DNA from: JAJDXW01 sp965223775
Lineage (GTDB): Bacteria > Pseudomonadota > Gammaproteobacteria > HK1
Direction: 5' to 3'
Assembly (NCBI GenBank): GCA_965223775.1
Contig: OZ245021.1
Coordinates: forward strand, 5,580,001 to 5,644,000
DNA: 64,000 bases
Shown here: in pieces, positions 8,855 through 18,389 of the stretch
How positions within the stretch are numbered: the first letter of the stretch is position 1
Layout: every line of letters starts with the position of its first letter
Translations under genes and position numbers: made by a program
The notes under the pieces: generated by a model
What the model was told of the DNA's origin: nothing
Database searches by the model: none
What the model saw: only the letters and a program-made list of their open reading frames with translations

Positions 8855-9856
8855 ATGTCCGAGAGCCGCGATCCGGTCGAATGGTACCGGCGGATGAGGC
8901 GTCTTCGCCGGTTCGAGATGCGGGCGGCGGAGCTCGTGGCGGACGGCGAGATCACCGGTCCGGTGCACGAGTACATCGGCGAGGAGGCGGTCGCGGTCGG
9001 GGTGTGCGCGGCCCTTCGCACGGACGACGTGATCACCAGCACCCACCGCGGGCACGGTCATATCCTCGCCAAGGGCGGCGCCCCGGACCGGATGTTCGCG
9101 GAGCTCCTCGGCCGCGAGAGCGGCTACAACCGCGGGCGCGGCGGCTCCATGCACATCGCGGACTTCGAGCTCGGCATCTACGGAGCGAACGGAATCGTCG
9201 GAGCCGGCGCGCCGATGGCCTGCGGCGCGGCGCACACGTTCAAGATCCGAGGCAAGGACCGGGTCGCGGTCCCCTTCTTCGGCGACGGGGCCATGAACCA
9301 GGGGGTGCTGCTCGAATCGTTGAACCTCGCCGCGATCCTGCACCTGCCGGTGGTCTTCGCATGCGAGAATAACGGGTTCGCCATCACGTCCCCGATCGAT
9401 GAAATGCTGGGAGGCGACCTCGTCCGGCGGGCGGCGGGATTCGGGCTCCCCGCCCGGTCCGTTGACGGCATGGACGTGCGGGCGGTCCACGCGGCCTCCG
9501 CCTCCGCCGTCGAGCACGCGCGGGCGGGGGGCGGGCCGACCTTCCTCGAGTTCCGGACCGCCCGATACTCCGTGCACAACATCGCGACCGGCGGAAGAAT
9601 GCGCGAGAACCGCTCGGAGGAGCTGCTCGCGGAAGCCCGCGGGCGCGACCCCGTCGAACGGCTCGCCGGCGAGATCACCCGCGATGCGGGGTGGGGGTCC
9701 GGCGGCCGGGAGGAGGTGGACGAGGAGGTGGAGCGCGAGCTCGAGGGGGCGGTGGGGTTCGCCCGCAACAGCCCCCGTCCACGGCCCGAATCGGCCCTTG
9801 ACTACATGTACGCCGATACCTATCCGGACTTTCCGGCACCGGGCTGGGAGCACTGA
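8855..9856 (+). CDS. thiamine diphosphate-dependent dehydrogenase E1, alpha subunit
   Basis: The 333-residue product is the alpha subunit of a pyruvate/acetoin/2-oxoacid dehydrogenase E1. The thiamine diphosphate-binding motif runs from GDGAMNQG (about residue 144) to ENNGFAIT (about residue 170), at the expected spacing, and the substrate-end motifs STHRGHGHILAKG and RGGSMHIAD are present. The ATG at 8855 was chosen because a strong ribosome-binding site (aaagggggagggg) precedes it; an upstream ATG at 8717 would add 46 unconserved residues. It is followed after 3 bases by the beta subunit. No E2 or E3 gene is in view, so the exact enzyme (acetoin versus pyruvate type) is left open. Confidence 0.9.
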   Translation: MSESRDPVEWYRRMRRLRRFEMRAAELVADGEITGPVHEYIGEEAVAVGVCAALRTDDVITSTHRGHGHILAKGGAPDRMFAELLGRESGYNRGRGGSMHIADFELGIYGANGIVGAGAPMACGAAHTFKIRGKDRVAVPFFGDGAMNQGVLLESLNLAAILHLPVVFACENNGFAITSPIDEMLGGDLVRRAAGFGLPARSVDGMDVRAVHAASASAVEHARAGGGPTFLEFRTARYSVHNIATGGRMRENRSEELLAEARGRDPVERLAGEITRDAGWGSGGREEVDEEVERELEGAVGFARNSPRPRPESALDYMYADTYPDFPAPGWEH

Positions 9857-9859
9857 GCC

Positions 9860-10828
9860 ATGAGAGAGATGACGTTCGTGCAGGCGCTCAACGAGGCGCT
9901 GCACCAAGCGATGACCGACGACCCCACCGTCCTCATCCTCGGCGAGAACATCCGGGGCGGGGTGCGCGCGGAGACGGCCGGCCTCGACGACGCTTTCGCC
10001 CCGGAGCGGGTGCTGGACATGCCGATCTCCGAAGCCGCCTTCACCGGCTTCGCCAATGGAGCGGCGCTCGCCGGCATGCGGCCGGTGGTGGAGTTCCAGG
10101 TGGCGTCGCTCATGTTTCCCGCCTTCGACCAGATCGTGAACCAGGCCGCAAAGCTTCCCCTGATGCTCGGAGGGCAGGCGCACATTCCGATCACCTTCTT
10201 CCTCATGGGGGCGGGCGCGGGAGGCGGGCGCGCGGGCCAGCATTCCGACAACCCCTACACCTTCCTCGTCCACGCAGGGATCAAGACGGTCTGTCCGGCG
10301 ACGCCGGCGGATGCCAAGGGGCTCATGCTCGCCGCGATCTTCGAGAACGACCCGGTCGCGTTCGTCGTCAACGCCAACCTGCTCGGGACGACCGGCGAAG
10401 TGCCGGCGGGAAGCGAGCGAACGCCGCTTGCGCAGGGGAAGGTCCGGCGCACCGGCGCCGACGTGACGGTCTGTGCCGTCGGATACCTCGTGCGCGCCGC
10501 GCTGGAGGTAGCGGAGCGCCTCTCGGAGGACGGAATCGACGTCGAGGTATGGGACCCCCGCAGCCTCCTTCCGTTCGACAAGGAGGGGCTTGCCGCGTCA
10601 GTCGCGAAGACCGGCCGCCTGGTGGTCGCGGACGATTCCGCGCGCACGTGCGGGTTTGCGGCGGAAGTCGCGGGGCTGGTGGCCGAGCGCTGCTTCGACT
10701 CCCTGCGCCGGCCGATCAAGCGGGTCACCCGTGCCGACGTGACCGTTCCGTACAGCACTCCGATCGAGCACGCGATGCTGCCCGCGGCCGGCGAGCTGGA
10801 GGCGGCGGTCCGGGCGGTCGCCGCCTGA
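9860..10828 (+). CDS. thiamine diphosphate-dependent dehydrogenase E1, beta subunit
   Basis: The 322-residue partner of the preceding alpha subunit. The N-terminus MTFVQALNEALHQAMTDDP, the segment LDMPISEAAFTGFANGAALA and the region EFQVASLMFPAFDQIVNQAAK are characteristic of E1 beta. The C-terminal transketolase-like domain ends with RVTRADVTVPYS. The gene begins 3 bases after the alpha stop, so the two form an operon and the proteins form an alpha2-beta2 E1. The 266 bases that follow hold no recognised gene. Confidence 0.9.
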   Translation: MREMTFVQALNEALHQAMTDDPTVLILGENIRGGVRAETAGLDDAFAPERVLDMPISEAAFTGFANGAALAGMRPVVEFQVASLMFPAFDQIVNQAAKLPLMLGGQAHIPITFFLMGAGAGGGRAGQHSDNPYTFLVHAGIKTVCPATPADAKGLMLAAIFENDPVAFVVNANLLGTTGEVPAGSERTPLAQGKVRRTGADVTVCAVGYLVRAALEVAERLSEDGIDVEVWDPRSLLPFDKEGLAASVAKTGRLVVADDSARTCGFAAEVAGLVAERCFDSLRRPIKRVTRADVTVPYSTPIEHAMLPAAGELEAAVRAVAA

Positions 10829-11094
10829 CCGCGCCGAACACCCTTGCCGGACGGACCGATTCGGCTTCCGTGCGGTTCGCCCGCGCATCATCTCGCGCCC
10901 GGACCCTGCACCGGAGGAGGCCGTCCGGCGTCGCGAGGAACAGGCCGTCCAGTTGGCCGGCGACCGCCGAACCGACATCGTGAGGCGGCGCGGCGAAGGG
11001 AACGAGGACCCGGCAACGGTGCGCATCGCGGATGCGCGGCCGCGACCCGCCGCCCGGCGCCGTGCCCTGACACGATGACCGGGAACCCCGGGCG

Positions 11095-12702
11095 GTGAAG
11101 AACATCCTGTTCATCATGGCGGACCAGCTACGGTTCGACTACCTCGGCTGCTACGGGCACCCGACCATCCGCACCCCGAACATCGACGCGCTCGCGGCGC
11201 GCGGCGTGCGTTTCGACCGCGCCTACGTGCAGTCGCCGATCTGCGGCCCGAGCCGGATGAGCTTCTACACCGGCCGCTACGTCCGCAGCCACGGCGCAAC
11301 CTGGAACAGCGTCCCGCTCAGGATCGGCGAGATGACCCTCGGGGACCACCTGCGTCCACTCGGCATGCAGACCGCGCTGTGCGGCAAGACCCACATGCAC
11401 GCCGACCGCGAGGGCATGGAGCGATTGGGTCTGGACCCCGACAGCGTGGTGGGGGCGCGCGTGGCCGAGTGCGGATTCGACATCTGGGACCGGCTCGACG
11501 GGCTCCACCCGAGCGAGGGCCGGCCGCCGAGCCACTATCAGGACTATCTCAAGGGGCTCGGCTACGACGGGACCAATCCCTGGGAGCAGTGGGCCGATTC
11601 GGCCGAGGGAGACGACGGCGAGATCCTTTCCGGATGGCTGATGTGCCACGCCGACAAGCCGGCGCGGATCGAGGAGAACGACAGCGAGACGCCCTACGCG
11701 ACCACTCGCGCCATCGAGTTCATCGAGCAGGCGGGCGACGCGCCGTGGTGCCTGCACCTGAGCTACATCAAGCCGCACTGGCCTTACATCGTTCCCGCGC
11801 CGTACCACGCGATGTACGGCAGGGACGACGTCCTGCCCGCGGTGCGGAGCGAGGCCGAGCGCGAGAACGCGCATCCGGTGCTGGCCGCCTGGTACGAACA
11901 CCGGTTTTCGAAAGCGTTCTGCCGCGACGAGGTCCGCGAGCGGGTGATTCCCGCCTACATGGGGCTCACCACCCAGATCGACGATCAGATCGGCCGGCTG
12001 GTCGACTACCTGGACGGGAGCGGCCGGACGGGTGAAACGATGATCGTCTTCACCTCGGACCACGGAGACTATCTGGGCGACCACTGGCTGGGCGAGAAGG
12101 AGCTCTTCCACGAGCCCTCGGTCAGGGTCCCGCTGATCGTCGTCGACCCGTCCGAGGAGGCCGATGCGACCCGGGGGGCCGTGTCCCGGGCGCTGGTCGA
12201 GGGTATCGATCTCGCGCCGACGTTCGTGGAGGCCGCGGGCGGGAGATCGCGCCGGGAGGTGTTCGAGGGACATTCTCTCCTGCCCCTGCTCCACGGGACG
12301 ACCGAGAAGCTGCGCGACCATGTCATCAGCGAGTATGACTACTCGTTCCGGGCGGCGCGCGCCCTCCTCGACCGGCCCGTCGAGTCGGCACGGCTGGTGA
12401 TGATCTTCGACGGGCGCTTCAAGTTCATCCACGCGGAAGGCTTCCGGCCGATGCTCTACGACCTCGAGACGGACCCCGACGAACTCATCGACCTCGGGGC
12501 CGGCCCCGCCCACGCCGGCGAGCGCGAGCGGCTGCAGGACACCCTCGACCACTGGTTCCGGCGCCACCACATGCGAACGACCATCTCCGACGACACGATA
12601 CTCCGGCGCGCCGGCAGCGAGATGGACAGGGGCATCATCATCGGCGTCTGGGACGAGGCCGAGCTCGCCGACGCGAGGCGTCGCGGTCGATCGGGGAACT
12701 AG
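11095..12702 (+). CDS. sulfatase (formylglycine type)
   Basis: A 535-residue alkaline-phosphatase-superfamily hydrolase. The N-terminus NILFIMADQLRFDYLGCYG holds the first metal-binding aspartate, and CGPSR (Cys50 to Arg54) matches the C-x-P-S-R signature in which the cysteine is oxidised to formylglycine. Downstream, TSDHGDYLGDH provides the second metal-binding Asp-His pair. No signal peptide is visible, so the enzyme is probably cytoplasmic, as in choline-sulfatase-like proteins. The start is GTG 11095; the nearby ATG at 11074 is out of frame. The neighbourhood gives no firm substrate. Confidence 0.88.
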   Translation: MKNILFIMADQLRFDYLGCYGHPTIRTPNIDALAARGVRFDRAYVQSPICGPSRMSFYTGRYVRSHGATWNSVPLRIGEMTLGDHLRPLGMQTALCGKTHMHADREGMERLGLDPDSVVGARVAECGFDIWDRLDGLHPSEGRPPSHYQDYLKGLGYDGTNPWEQWADSAEGDDGEILSGWLMCHADKPARIEENDSETPYATTRAIEFIEQAGDAPWCLHLSYIKPHWPYIVPAPYHAMYGRDDVLPAVRSEAERENAHPVLAAWYEHRFSKAFCRDEVRERVIPAYMGLTTQIDDQIGRLVDYLDGSGRTGETMIVFTSDHGDYLGDHWLGEKELFHEPSVRVPLIVVDPSEEADATRGAVSRALVEGIDLAPTFVEAAGGRSRREVFEGHSLLPLLHGTTEKLRDHVISEYDYSFRAARALLDRPVESARLVMIFDGRFKFIHAEGFRPMLYDLETDPDELIDLGAGPAHAGERERLQDTLDHWFRRHHMRTTISDDTILRRAGSEMDRGIIIGVWDEAELADARRRGRSGN

Positions 12703-12749
12703 CCGATCGGGCCGTGCGGACGAACCTCGTTGCAGCCGGCGCCCGCGGA

Positions 12750-14105
12750 CTACCTCGCTTTGCTCAGAAAGAAGCTGAAGTTGGCGTCCTGTCCCGCCAA
12801 GGTAACCGCCTTCGCGTGGCAGCCCATGCACGTTCCGCCGTGACTGTACTGGTCGTAGGTTTCCAGCGTCACGTTGGTCAGAAATCGGGGCACCTCGCCG
12901 TTGGGAAACAGCTCGCTGCTGGGAGAGCCGCGCCACTGGGTGCTGATGAGCTGGTAGTTGCTCCACACCGTGTCTCGAAGCTTGGCCCGCCAGACCGTGT
13001 TCACGCGAGCGGTGCTCTCGAAGATCTTCCAGCACCGCACCACTTGGGTTCCGAACTCGCCGCGCGTGGCATGGCCGCGGGCATGCGGCGCATCTTCGAA
13101 CCACTTCCACTCGGCCACGGGGGTCGTGTTGGTCGCACAGCCCTTGCAGCCCGGATTGAAGAGAACGAAACGCTGGCTCTGCACCGTATCGACGCGACAG
13201 CCATCGGCGAACAGCTCTCCCAGTATGTTGTTGGGATCGAGCGCGTTGTCGGCGATCGGCGCGGCGTTCACGTGCTCGAAGGTCGTCCAGAGCCAGTCGC
13301 CGCCGTTGCCGCTGTCGGTCCGGTGCATGATGTGCATGCCGATGAGACCGATGCGAGTCCTGATGCAGAGCGCCTCGCCGGTCTCGCTCAGAGCCCCCGG
13401 CACCGCCATCAGTCCGTCAACCGTGTAGTAGGACCCAGCCTCTTCACTCGCGCTGGCGTCGATGATCTTCCATGACGTTTTCAGCGCGATCGCGCCGAGC
13501 TCGCCGCCGGTCCGCGTCGGCTTGTCCTGATAGTGGCCGCGAGGGAAGTCGACTTCCCTGCCGGCCCGCCGGAAGCGTCGCTGACCTTCCGCCGAGTCGA
13601 GATCGTTGGCGACGATGTACTGCCCGGTACGGCCGTTCATGCGGGTGTCGAAGACGATGTAGTTCAGATCCCGATCGATCAGCGGCTTGCCGCTCGATTG
13701 GAGAATCTGATCCGTTGCGATTTCTGCGGCCGCGCCCGAGCGGCACGGCTGGTCCTCGCCAGTGAGCCCGAACACTTCGCGCGGCTGCTTGTAGGATTGC
13801 CAGACGCGCGGCAGGTTCGGGTGGGCGCCAATCAGCTCACCGATCGGAGCGCCAGCTTCGTTCGCCGGCCAATTGAGGGCCACGAAGGTCTGCCAGGAGA
13901 AAATGTCGAACGGGTTCTGCGCGTTCTTCTCGAGGTTGTGGTAGATGAAGGAGGCGTCGAAGTCGGTGTTGTCCTTTGGCGCCACCGAGCACACCTCATC
14001 ATGGGGCGGCGCATCGCAGAAACTGCGCGCCACCGTGTCGTCGGCCAGTGCGATTGACGACGCAAGCAGCAGGACGAGGGCGAGCGACGGCCGTGGCGCG
14101 ACCAT
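12750..14105 (-). CDS. exported c-type cytochrome-like protein
   Basis: The 451-residue protein starts with a signal peptide (core LALVLLLASSIALA, cleavage after ALA near residue 20) and carries a single covalent haem-binding motif CMGCH at residues 426-430, close to the C-terminus. Four further paired cysteines (for example CKGCAT) do not form haem motifs. Most of the protein is a long domain I do not recognise, containing DIFSWQTFVALNWP and LIGMHIMHRT, which resembles other large periplasmic cytochrome-like proteins of unknown role. The start at ATG 14105 places the signal peptide at the N-terminus; an upstream start at 14408 would bury it. It is convergent with the sulfatase gene, 47 bases away. 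Confidence 0.65.
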   Translation of the reverse strand: MVAPRPSLALVLLLASSIALADDTVARSFCDAPPHDEVCSVAPKDNTDFDASFIYHNLEKNAQNPFDIFSWQTFVALNWPANEAGAPIGELIGAHPNLPRVWQSYKQPREVFGLTGEDQPCRSGAAAEIATDQILQSSGKPLIDRDLNYIVFDTRMNGRTGQYIVANDLDSAEGQRRFRRAGREVDFPRGHYQDKPTRTGGELGAIALKTSWKIIDASASEEAGSYYTVDGLMAVPGALSETGEALCIRTRIGLIGMHIMHRTDSGNGGDWLWTTFEHVNAAPIADNALDPNNILGELFADGCRVDTVQSQRFVLFNPGCKGCATNTTPVAEWKWFEDAPHARGHATRGEFGTQVVRCWKIFESTARVNTVWRAKLRDTVWSNYQLISTQWRGSPSSELFPNGEVPRFLTNVTLETYDQYSHGGTCMGCHAKAVTLAGQDANFSFFLSKAR

Positions 14106-14415
14106 CGGAGAGCGGTTACGCTGGCTTCTCAGACCCCGGGAGGGGCCGGCCGCAAGCGCCGACGATGCGTCGAATCGAGGCATGACGCGCTCCGCGTACA
14201 CCTCGATCGAATATAGCATCTTCGAGTACGGCGCCCGTGGCACATCGGAGTCGGAATCGGCTCGCAGGTACGGCAGCGGTTGTCTTGCCTGGTCGAAATG
14301 GCGAGACGGAGCGGGCGGCTGTTCGAACCGGAATTCGTTCCCTGCCGCTTGCGAGATTCTTGCCCGCGCGCGATGGGGCGTGAGAAACATGTGCATGGAA
14401 TGGTCCAAATGACAT

Positions 14416-14641
14416 CCTGACTACGCACAATCCTCAGTCCGTTCCCGCGGCTTCCCGGGGTCGCGGGCCTCCTCGGAGCGCGGGCTTCCTGGGAGCTCGG
14501 GCTTCCAGCCCGCGGACGGCCGAAGGCCTGCCGTGGTCCACGCGGGCAAGGATGCCCGCGATCCCAGGAGGCCCACGGTCCCTCGAAGGCGGCGATCCCG
14601 GGAATGCGGTGGTCCCAACCCGAGTGTTGTGCGTAATCAGG
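14416..14641. mobile_element. MITE-like element, CCTGATTACG inverted-repeat family
   Basis: The stretch is bounded by inverted ends: cctgactacgcacaa on the left and, reverse-complemented, cctgattacgcacaa on the right (14 of 15). The flanking 8-mers aatgacat and aacaacat match at 6 of 8, compatible with an old 8-bp target duplication. The interior has palindromic GC-rich repeats (gcgggcaaggatgcccgc) and no gene. Its ends resemble those of the better preserved element at 42722-42893. Confidence 0.6.
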
Positions 14642-14666
14642 AACAACATGATGGAAACAGTTGGAC

Positions 14667-14771
14667 ATGACTGAATCGGACGCCCCGTTCAGGGTCGGCG
14701 TGGACGTGGGCGGCACATACGTCAACACATTTGATGCCACCTGCCGCCTACCATACCCGACTCTACTATAA
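14667..14771 (+). pseudogene. N-terminal stub of a hydantoinase A-like gene
   Basis: A short frame of 34 codons begins MTESDAPFRVGVDVGGTYVN and stops at 14769-14771. The VGVDVGGTxxx motif is the phosphate-binding start of hydantoinase A/oxoprolinase proteins, which are normally about 690 residues. Homology ends after about 25 residues, and no further part of such a gene is found nearby. It looks like a gene cut by insertion of the accessory DNA that starts with the integrase. Confidence 0.6.
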
Positions 14772-14928
14772 TCGACTATATTTCCGAGGGTTACGTCGAT
14801 ACAGCAGGGCTTGACTTACCGCCTTGGACAGCCCAATATGCGCCCCGATTGAACCTCGGTCGCTTGCGCTGCGCTTACGCTTACGGCACGGCAGAGTGGC
14901 CAAGAAAACGGAAAATCGGAGGCGCGCG

Positions 14929-16119
14929 ATGGCCAAGCTCCAGTATCGAACCATTTCCAAACGCACCGTCGACGGGCTGTCCGTTGACGAGAAGGACGCC
15001 GTGTTCTGGGATCGGGAGCTGCCCGGCTTCGGGGTCAGGGTGTATCCGTCGGGGTCGAAGGTGTACGTGGTTCAGACCAGGGCGAAGGGCAAGTCGAAGC
15101 GGGTGACGCTCGGGCGCCATGGGGTGATCTCGGCCGACCAGGCGCGGCGCAAGGCGGCCGAGACCATCGCCCGCATCAAGAGTGGCGAGGACCCAGAGGG
15201 GAAGCCCGCCTCGACGGTCACGGTGGCGGACGTGGCGGCGCGCTATCTCAAGGAGCATGTCGCGCTGCACTGCAAGCCGGGAACGGCGAAGCTGTACCGC
15301 AGCGTGTTGGAACGCTTCATCCTGCCTGCCTACGGCCACCTTGCCGTCGGGGAGGTCGATCGCGAGCACATCGCCGAACTGCACTACGAGCTTCGCGACA
15401 TGCCCTATCAGGCGAACCGGGTGCTGGAGATCGGGAACAAGCTGTTCAACCTCGCCGAGTTGTGGAAGCTTCGCACGGGCAGTAACCCGTGCAAGTTCGT
15501 GCGGAAGTACCGGGAGAAGAAGCGCGAGCGGTTCCTCACCGACGAGGAGTTCCGCCGTCTCGGTGACGTTCTGACCGAAATGGAGGCGGATAAGACGCTA
15601 CCGGTGTACCCGGCGGCGGCGTTTCGTCTGCTGATGCTGACCGGGTGCCGACGCAACGAGATCGTGACGCTCAAATGGGAGCACGTGGATGTCGAGGGGG
15701 GCGAGCTTCGCCTGCCGGACTCCAAGACTGGTGCACGCATGGTACCGCTGTCGCCAGCGGCGGCGCGGGTGCTCGCGGAGCTTCCGCGCATCAAGGGCAA
15801 TCCCTGGGTTATTCCCGGCTTCAAGCCAAACAGGCATCTCTCCGATCTCAACCACTATTGGGACCGGGTACGCGAGCGAGCAGACCTTCCGGACGTACGC
15901 ATCCACGATATCCGACACTCCTTCGCCTCGAGGGCGTTAGCGCTCGGCGAGAGCCTGAGCATGATCGGGAAGCTCCTGGGCCACAACAAAATCGACACGA
16001 CCTCGCGTTACGCGCATCTTGCGCGGGACTCCATCAAGGCGTCGTCGGCCCGCGTCGCGGACAGCATCGGCGCGGACATTCTCGACCGGAAGCCCATGGA
16101 GACCATAGCGTCGGCCTGA
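14929..16119 (+). CDS. tyrosine-type site-specific integrase
   Basis: A 396-residue tyrosine recombinase with the usual layout: N-terminal arm-type DNA-binding domain (GFGVRVYPSGSKVYVVQTRA and the LGRHGVISADQARRKA helix), a core-binding domain and a C-terminal catalytic domain. Catalytic residues visible are Arg241 (TGCRRNE), His326 and Arg329 (HDIRHSF), His352 (LGHNKID) and nucleophile Tyr361 (SRYAHL). The ATG at 14929 has a good ribosome-binding site (cggaggcgcgcg); upstream starts would add Arg-rich residues. Proteins of this type insert islands and ICEs, often into tRNA genes, but no tRNA or att core could be recognised next to it. A remnant of a close relative lies at 38850-39014. Confidence 0.93.
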   Translation: MAKLQYRTISKRTVDGLSVDEKDAVFWDRELPGFGVRVYPSGSKVYVVQTRAKGKSKRVTLGRHGVISADQARRKAAETIARIKSGEDPEGKPASTVTVADVAARYLKEHVALHCKPGTAKLYRSVLERFILPAYGHLAVGEVDREHIAELHYELRDMPYQANRVLEIGNKLFNLAELWKLRTGSNPCKFVRKYREKKRERFLTDEEFRRLGDVLTEMEADKTLPVYPAAAFRLLMLTGCRRNEIVTLKWEHVDVEGGELRLPDSKTGARMVPLSPAAARVLAELPRIKGNPWVIPGFKPNRHLSDLNHYWDRVRERADLPDVRIHDIRHSFASRALALGESLSMIGKLLGHNKIDTTSRYAHLARDSIKASSARVADSIGADILDRKPMETIASA

Positions 16120-16452
16120 CGCACTGTTCCCCGACAAAGCTAACGGCCTAGCACCCGTGGTTGTAGAACCATGTGGATCCCGGATACAACCCGCGTCGGA
16201 CGCCGCCACGGACAATGCGTCACCGATCGGGCGGATGGAGAGCGCGGCGGCGGACGGACTGCGGCTACTCGTTAACCAGGAAGTGGACGGTCGGCCAACC
16301 CTGAATCACCGACAACCTCAACCAGCCGGTGCCGTATGTACATTGCAGAATCGTTATGACTGCACCGCCGGTTCGCAACCACGACTACGAAATGCCATCA
16401 TTGAGCACCGACAACCATGATACCCTGTGCCAGTAACAAACGGGGGAATTAA
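16120..16452. other. intergenic region without recognisable gene
   Basis: About 330 bases between the integrase and the next gene. I see no coding frame, no tRNA and no clear repeat. The base composition drifts from GC-rich to the AT-richer level of the following gene. A ribosome-binding site (cgggggaatta) lies at its right end. Confidence 0.4.
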
Positions 16453-17385
16453 ATGAAATCTACGTTTGACTCGGTTCAATACATCAAGAGGGTTGGGGAT
16501 CGTCTAGTTGACGCCATCGCTGATGCCAGAACGGCAACAACTCCCGGACTCGTGGGAAGCGCCATCGAGTACCCGGTCCGAACACACCTTGAGCAAATCT
16601 TGCCGAGAGGAATCGCTGTAGGGCAGGGATGCGTCATGGACAGTTGGGGAAGGACAAGTCGGCAGTTGGACATTGTTTTGTATGAACGAGACATTTGCCC
16701 AGTGTTCGAAATAAACAACACTCCTGAGGCCAGATATTATCCGTGTGAAGGCGTGATCGCTGTCGGCGAGATAAAGAGCATCCTGAAGATCAACAACCTA
16801 AGGGACTCCTTCGACAAGGTAAGATCGGTGCGAGAACTTTGCAGGTATTGGAAAGAACCAGACCAACGAGAAACGGAACCCAAGAGAACGGTATATTGTA
16901 GAAGATATGGAAGCACTATGGATATGGCAGATATCGAAAAAGAGGATAGTGAGCGGGAAGCGGAAACGAGGGAAATATATTGCTTCATATTGGGTGGTAG
17001 GTCGGAGATTGGTGAAGAAAGACTACTAAATGAATTTCAGATTCAAGGGATTGGAGCAGGAAATGCGACCTGTCCTAATTCCTTGTTAGTATTGAATCAA
17101 GGATGGCTTCATCCATGCCAACTGCACGCAGTTGACGCCCGAATCGAAGAGGCTGAATATCGGGCGTCGTTCCGAACAGGAACGGATGTTGCGTACTTCG
17201 AAACCGAGTATAGCTTCAATTACCTCGTAGCAGATTTGTATACAATTTACCGAAATCACAAGACAAGCGAAATGATTGCGTTTGAGAGATATGTGAAGGA
17301 TAAGAGAGAAGGTCCAATGCCTGCTATTGGAAGAACAATGCCAGCCAGTAAACTGATACTCAGTGCAGGTATAACGAAAAGTTAG
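16453..17385 (+). CDS. DUF6602-like protein with PD-(D/E)XK-type residues
   Basis: The 310-residue protein is distinctly AT-richer than its surroundings, with many ATA, AGA and GAA codons, so it is probably a recent import. The first half has an arrangement that fits a PD-(D/E)XK nuclease fold: Glu39 in GSAIEYPVR, Asp73 in SRQLDIVLY and Glu106-x-Lys108 in IAVGEIKSIL, separated by predicted strands. This pattern is shared with DUF6602-type proteins of unknown function. The C-terminal part has no recognised domain. There is no signal peptide or membrane segment. It stands alone between an integrase and a transposon, a setting common for defence or DNA-processing cargo. Nuclease activity is inferred only from residues. 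Confidence 0.6.
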   Translation: MKSTFDSVQYIKRVGDRLVDAIADARTATTPGLVGSAIEYPVRTHLEQILPRGIAVGQGCVMDSWGRTSRQLDIVLYERDICPVFEINNTPEARYYPCEGVIAVGEIKSILKINNLRDSFDKVRSVRELCRYWKEPDQRETEPKRTVYCRRYGSTMDMADIEKEDSEREAETREIYCFILGGRSEIGEERLLNEFQIQGIGAGNATCPNSLLVLNQGWLHPCQLHAVDARIEEAEYRASFRTGTDVAYFETEYSFNYLVADLYTIYRNHKTSEMIAFERYVKDKREGPMPAIGRTMPASKLILSAGITKS

Positions 17386-18389
17386 CGACGTCCAATCGGT
17401 AGGGTCACCGACGTTCAAGCGAACCTCTTGCGTGGATGGTCGGGAACGGCGTGTGTAAAGTGACAGTGTGGACCCGAGACATCGTTCGATGTGATACAAC
17501 CGCGGTGTACAGCGATGCCGAGCACGTTACGCGTCCGCTTCTTTACGGTGATTCCGGCCGTGAGCCGTTGGGAGCCGTAAGCAGAGCGGTAGCGGCCCCG
17601 GTTCACAGTCTGAGCGCAGCCGTGGACGGCCCTGTCGTGTGACGTGCTACGCCTACGGCGATGGAGCGATGAATCGGCCCTCGTGTATCGCAGTGCTGCG
17701 CGGGCGTGGTGAACGCTTGTACGTACAACCGACAGTCGTTGACGTCACCGTGAAGTTTCGTATCGGACGCTAATGTCCCAAGCCGTTCCGTGACTCGGAC
17801 GAGGTGGTGTTCGGGTATGATTGTCTGGATGTGGTGGATGCCGGCAGGTCGGTCCGACGTCAGTGGCTCTAAACGGCAGAGTTCACCCCGGATTGTCCAC
17901 GGAGCGGTTGCGGCGGATGCGCGGCGTGCGATCCTCGGCGCGGGACGGCAGGCTTCGCGTTCCAACGGATTGCGGAGTCGTGCAAATGGTCGCTCCGCGC
18001 GGATTCGGCGGCATTTGTCATACAGAAGTTCGGGAACCGGTGCCTCGCGGAGCAGTGATCCAATGTGTTGATGGGGCGATCAACACCGTTGATGGCGGCT
18101 CAGTACATCGAGACGTAGCGAACTTGCCGGTGCGGATCCATCCGCCACAGGTCGTATCCACAGGGTGAAATTTTGTTCGGTGCAAGGATGAGCACGTGAT
18201 TGGTTGGAATCCGTTGTGGTGGTGCGGTAGCCGGTGGAATGGGAGGAAGGGGAGGTCACGGAGGAGGGTATCTGAGTCGTTTGGAGGGGTATGCAAAGCA
18301 AACCGGAAGCTCGGATTGCCCGGCCGGGCGAGCGGGAACGTTGGCGCGGTGGTGGAGCCAAGCGCCGAGGGGTCGCAGTAGCGTGGGGC
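17386..18389. other. about 1 kb without a supportable gene
   Basis: No frame in this stretch resembles a protein I know, and none has a good start with ribosome-binding site. It separates the AT-rich nuclease-like gene from the transposon on its right. The left end of the transposon probably lies in here. The segment caccgttgatgg near 18085 is close to the inverted form of cacggttgatgg upstream of tnpA, but this is too short to define an end. Confidence 0.4.

Noticed and set aside
14824..14928. N-terminal extension of the integrase from ATG 14824
   Set aside because: The added residues are unconserved, and ATG 14929 has the better ribosome-binding site and the normal family start.
18060..18100. 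Left terminal repeat of the tnpA-tnpB-DruA unit
   Set aside because: The match caccgttgatgg to cacggttgatgg is only 11 of 12 and in the wrong relative orientation to be convincing.
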